Shown here: positions 14,162 to 15,797 of the stretch, in pieces
How positions within the stretch are numbered: the first letter of the stretch is position 1
How the letters are laid out: each line of letters opens with the position of its first letter
Origin: JADLEX01 sp964586775
GTDB taxonomy: Bacteria > Lernaellota > Lernaellaia > JACKCT01
Reading direction: 5' to 3'
Assembly: GCA_964586775.1 (NCBI GenBank)
Contig: CAZPJD010000242.1
Span: forward strand, 1-15,797
Length of the DNA stretch: 15,797 nucleotides
Notes under the pieces: model-generated
The model's database searches: none
Told to the model about the DNA's origin: nothing
What the model saw: only the letters and a program-made list of their open reading frames with translations
Position numbers and translations under genes: made by a program

Positions 14162-15708
14162 CGGTTAGCGGATTGGACGAACCGGTCATCATCGCGGCGA
14201 TCGACGCGGGCACCAACGGGATTCGCGTGGCGATCGTCGAAGCGCGCAGCCCCACCGATCTCTACGTGCTCGAACGCGACCGCGTGGCGGTGCGTCTGGG
14301 GCATCACGTCTTCACGCGACGCAACTTCGATCCGGCCACCATCGCCGAGGCCGAGAAGGCGTTCGCGCACTTTCGCGCGCTGTTCGACCGATACAAGGTG
14401 AAAAAGTACCGCGCCGTGGCGACCAGCGCCGCGCGCAACGCTCGCAACCGCAATGCGCTCGTCGATGCGGCGTGGAACGCCGGAAAGATCGAACTCGAGG
14501 TCGTGAGCGGTACCGAAGAGGCGCGACTCGTGCGCACCGGCGTGCTGTCGCAGCTTCCCGAAGACGTTTCGCCGCGCCTGATTCTCGACCTGGGCGGCGG
14601 CAGCCTCGAATTCAATTTGCTCCGCGACCGCAATCTGGAATACGCCGCGACCGTGCCCATCGGCGTCGTGCGCCTGCTCGAAACCTTCGACGCGACGGAC
14701 GCGATCACGGCGGCGAAGGAAGAGGCGCTGCGCCTGTTCATCATCGAAAAACTCACGGCGCATTTTCGCGAAACGCCCGACATCGGCGGCGGCGACATCA
14801 TCGCGTGCGGCGGCAACGCGGAATCGCTGGCGGCGATCACCGGCGGCGTCGCGGGTCGCTTCGGGCGCGCGCTCGACATCGCGAAGCTGCGGCGGATACT
14901 GCGTCCGCTGCTGCGCATGCACGTCGAAGAGCGCATGGCGATGTACGACATCCGCCGCGATCGCGCGGACGTGATCGACATCGCGGCGCTGATTTTCCTC
15001 ACGATCGGCCAGTGGCTCGGCGCGAATCGCTTCTGGGTGACCGGCGGCGGCGTGCGCGACGGCTTGCTCGACGACCTCGCCCGCGCGCATTTTCACGTGA
15101 AACGCAAGGCGTCCGATCGCGGCCGCGCCAAGCTGCTCGTCGCGAATTGCCGCGATTTCGGACTGAAAAACGGGTTCGACGATCGTCACGCCGATCACGT
15201 GCGCGGCCTCGCCAAGCGCCTGTTCGACCAACTCGCGCCCTTGCACGGCCTCGCGCGCGACTCTCGTCTGCTGCTCGAGATGGGCGCGATGCTCCACGAC
15301 GTCGGCCAGCACATCAACTACCGCGACCACCCTCTGCACGGCGAATACCTGATCCGACACGGCGACATCGCAGGGCTCGGCGGCGCGAGCGAGGACATGG
15401 TGGCGTGCCTCGTGCGTTTTCATGGAAAACAGGACCCCGCGCCCGGCGACGAGACGTTTGCCCGTCTCGACGAGGCGCATCGACGCGAAGCGCGGATGCT
15501 GCTCGCGATCCTGCGCATCGCCGATGGACTCGACTGCGAGCACCGTCAGGCGATTGCCGCGGTCGACGTGAAAATCGCGGAGGACCGCGTCGTCTTCACG
15601 GCGAAGCGTCAGGGACCGTCGCGACTCGCCCTATGGGGCGCGAGGCGTAAGGACAAGTTGTTCGAGCGCGTCTTCGACAGGAAGGCGACGTTCCGATTCG
15701 ACTCGTAA
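14158..15708 (+). CDS. Ppx/GppA family phosphatase with C-terminal HD domain (exopolyphosphatase or pppGpp phosphatase)
   Basis: Members hydrolyse terminal phosphates of polyphosphate or convert pppGpp to ppGpp. With the TTG at 14158 the protein has 516 residues, as in E. coli Ppx (513). AIDAGTNGIRVAIVE (14-28) is the first phosphate motif of the ASKHA fold, VVSGTEEARL and LILDLGGGSLEF (Asp144) the second, and IACGGNAESLAAI the last. The HD domain has RHADHV, LHDVGQH with His380-Asp381, and DHPLHGEYLI. TTG forms a TTGA overlap with the stop of the preceding gene; TTG at 14173 is the alternative, and no ATG or GTG is better placed. The two activities cannot be separated by eye. Position behind two kinase-like genes and before a SixA-like phosphatase suggests phosphate or polyphosphate metabolism. 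Confidence 0.88.
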   Translation: MTVSGLDEPVIIAAIDAGTNGIRVAIVEARSPTDLYVLERDRVAVRLGHHVFTRRNFDPATIAEAEKAFAHFRALFDRYKVKKYRAVATSAARNARNRNALVDAAWNAGKIELEVVSGTEEARLVRTGVLSQLPEDVSPRLILDLGGGSLEFNLLRDRNLEYAATVPIGVVRLLETFDATDAITAAKEEALRLFIIEKLTAHFRETPDIGGGDIIACGGNAESLAAITGGVAGRFGRALDIAKLRRILRPLLRMHVEERMAMYDIRRDRADVIDIAALIFLTIGQWLGANRFWVTGGGVRDGLLDDLARAHFHVKRKASDRGRAKLLVANCRDFGLKNGFDDRHADHVRGLAKRLFDQLAPLHGLARDSRLLLEMGAMLHDVGQHINYRDHPLHGEYLIRHGDIAGLGGASEDMVACLVRFHGKQDPAPGDETFARLDEAHRREARMLLAILRIADGLDCEHRQAIAAVDVKIAEDRVVFTAKRQGPSRLALWGARRKDKLFERVFDRKATFRFDS

Positions 15709-15720
15709 CGGGGGAGGGCG

Positions 15721-15797
15721 ATGCGTCTGTATCTCGTTCGCCACGGCATCGCGATCGATCGCGACGACCCCGCTTGCCCGGCCGAGGCCGAGCGCGC
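15721..15797 (+). CDS. sixA: SixA-like histidine phosphatase, 5' part only
   Basis: Only the first 25 residues are present before the window ends. MRLYLVRHGIAIDRDDPACP shows the RHG catalytic motif of the histidine phosphatase superfamily with the nucleophilic His8, and the start LYLVRHGxA is typical of SixA, the phosphohistidine phosphatase. A GGGGGAGGG ribosome binding site lies just before the ATG, 12 bases after the ppx stop, so it belongs to the same operon. Assignment to SixA rather than another family member rests on a short stretch and on its Ppx neighbour. Confidence 0.75.
   Translation, partial: MRLYLVRHGIAIDRDDPACPAEAER

Noticed and set aside
13918..15543. Long minus-strand open frame opposite ppx
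   Set aside because: Antisense to a gene with all Ppx/GppA motifs; composition typical of high-GC shadow frames.

Overview
The window is densely coded, high-GC bacterial chromosome: 12 complete protein genes, one gene cut off at the right edge, and no gap of 300 bases or more. I see no phage genes, insertion sequences, CRISPR arrays, rRNA or tRNA. Two genes encode lipoproteins with long aspartate-rich linkers behind the lipobox, and one of these also has a four-cysteine module of the kind common in myxobacterial surface proteins. Together with a selenocysteine-containing SelD and a cobalamin-type radical SAM protein, this suggests an uncultured lineage of deltaproteobacterial grade (Myxococcota, Desulfobacterota or a neighbour). 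That placement is inference and not firm.

Left block, minus strand (89-5061): selD, a dus tRNA-dihydrouridine synthase, thiD and a YgiQ-type radical SAM gene run in one direction and end at a convincing intrinsic terminator (36-66). The main point here is selD. Its true reading frame crosses an in-frame TGA in the active-site context HGAG-U-ACKLSP, and a short SECIS-like hairpin lies just downstream. The gene is therefore a selenoprotein gene. A standard gene caller would wrongly start it at 4953.

Middle block (5214-12513): a B12-binding radical SAM protein on the plus strand diverges from selD. A lipoprotein esterase follows. Next come two minus-strand genes, a glycerol-1-phosphate-dehydrogenase-like enzyme and a small cupin, separated by one base. 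A large plus-strand lipoprotein (YncE-like beta-propeller fused to an alkaline-phosphatase-superfamily phosphoesterase) comes next, and its stop codon overlaps the stop of a convergent isoprenylcysteine-methyltransferase-like membrane protein. A perfect 8-bp inverted repeat sits just upstream of the propeller/phosphoesterase gene.

Right block, plus strand (12571 to the end): a strong sigma70-like promoter (TTGTCA, 17 bp, TATAAC) drives a tightly packed operon of two paralogous thymidylate-kinase-fold proteins, a Ppx/GppA-HD phosphatase and a SixA-like histidine phosphatase. Both kinases lack the REPGGT motif of true dTMP kinases, and the second has arginine in place of the Walker A lysine. 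I read this as a polyphosphate- or phosphate-linked module with a kinase-like pair of unknown substrate. It is the best candidate here for undescribed biology.
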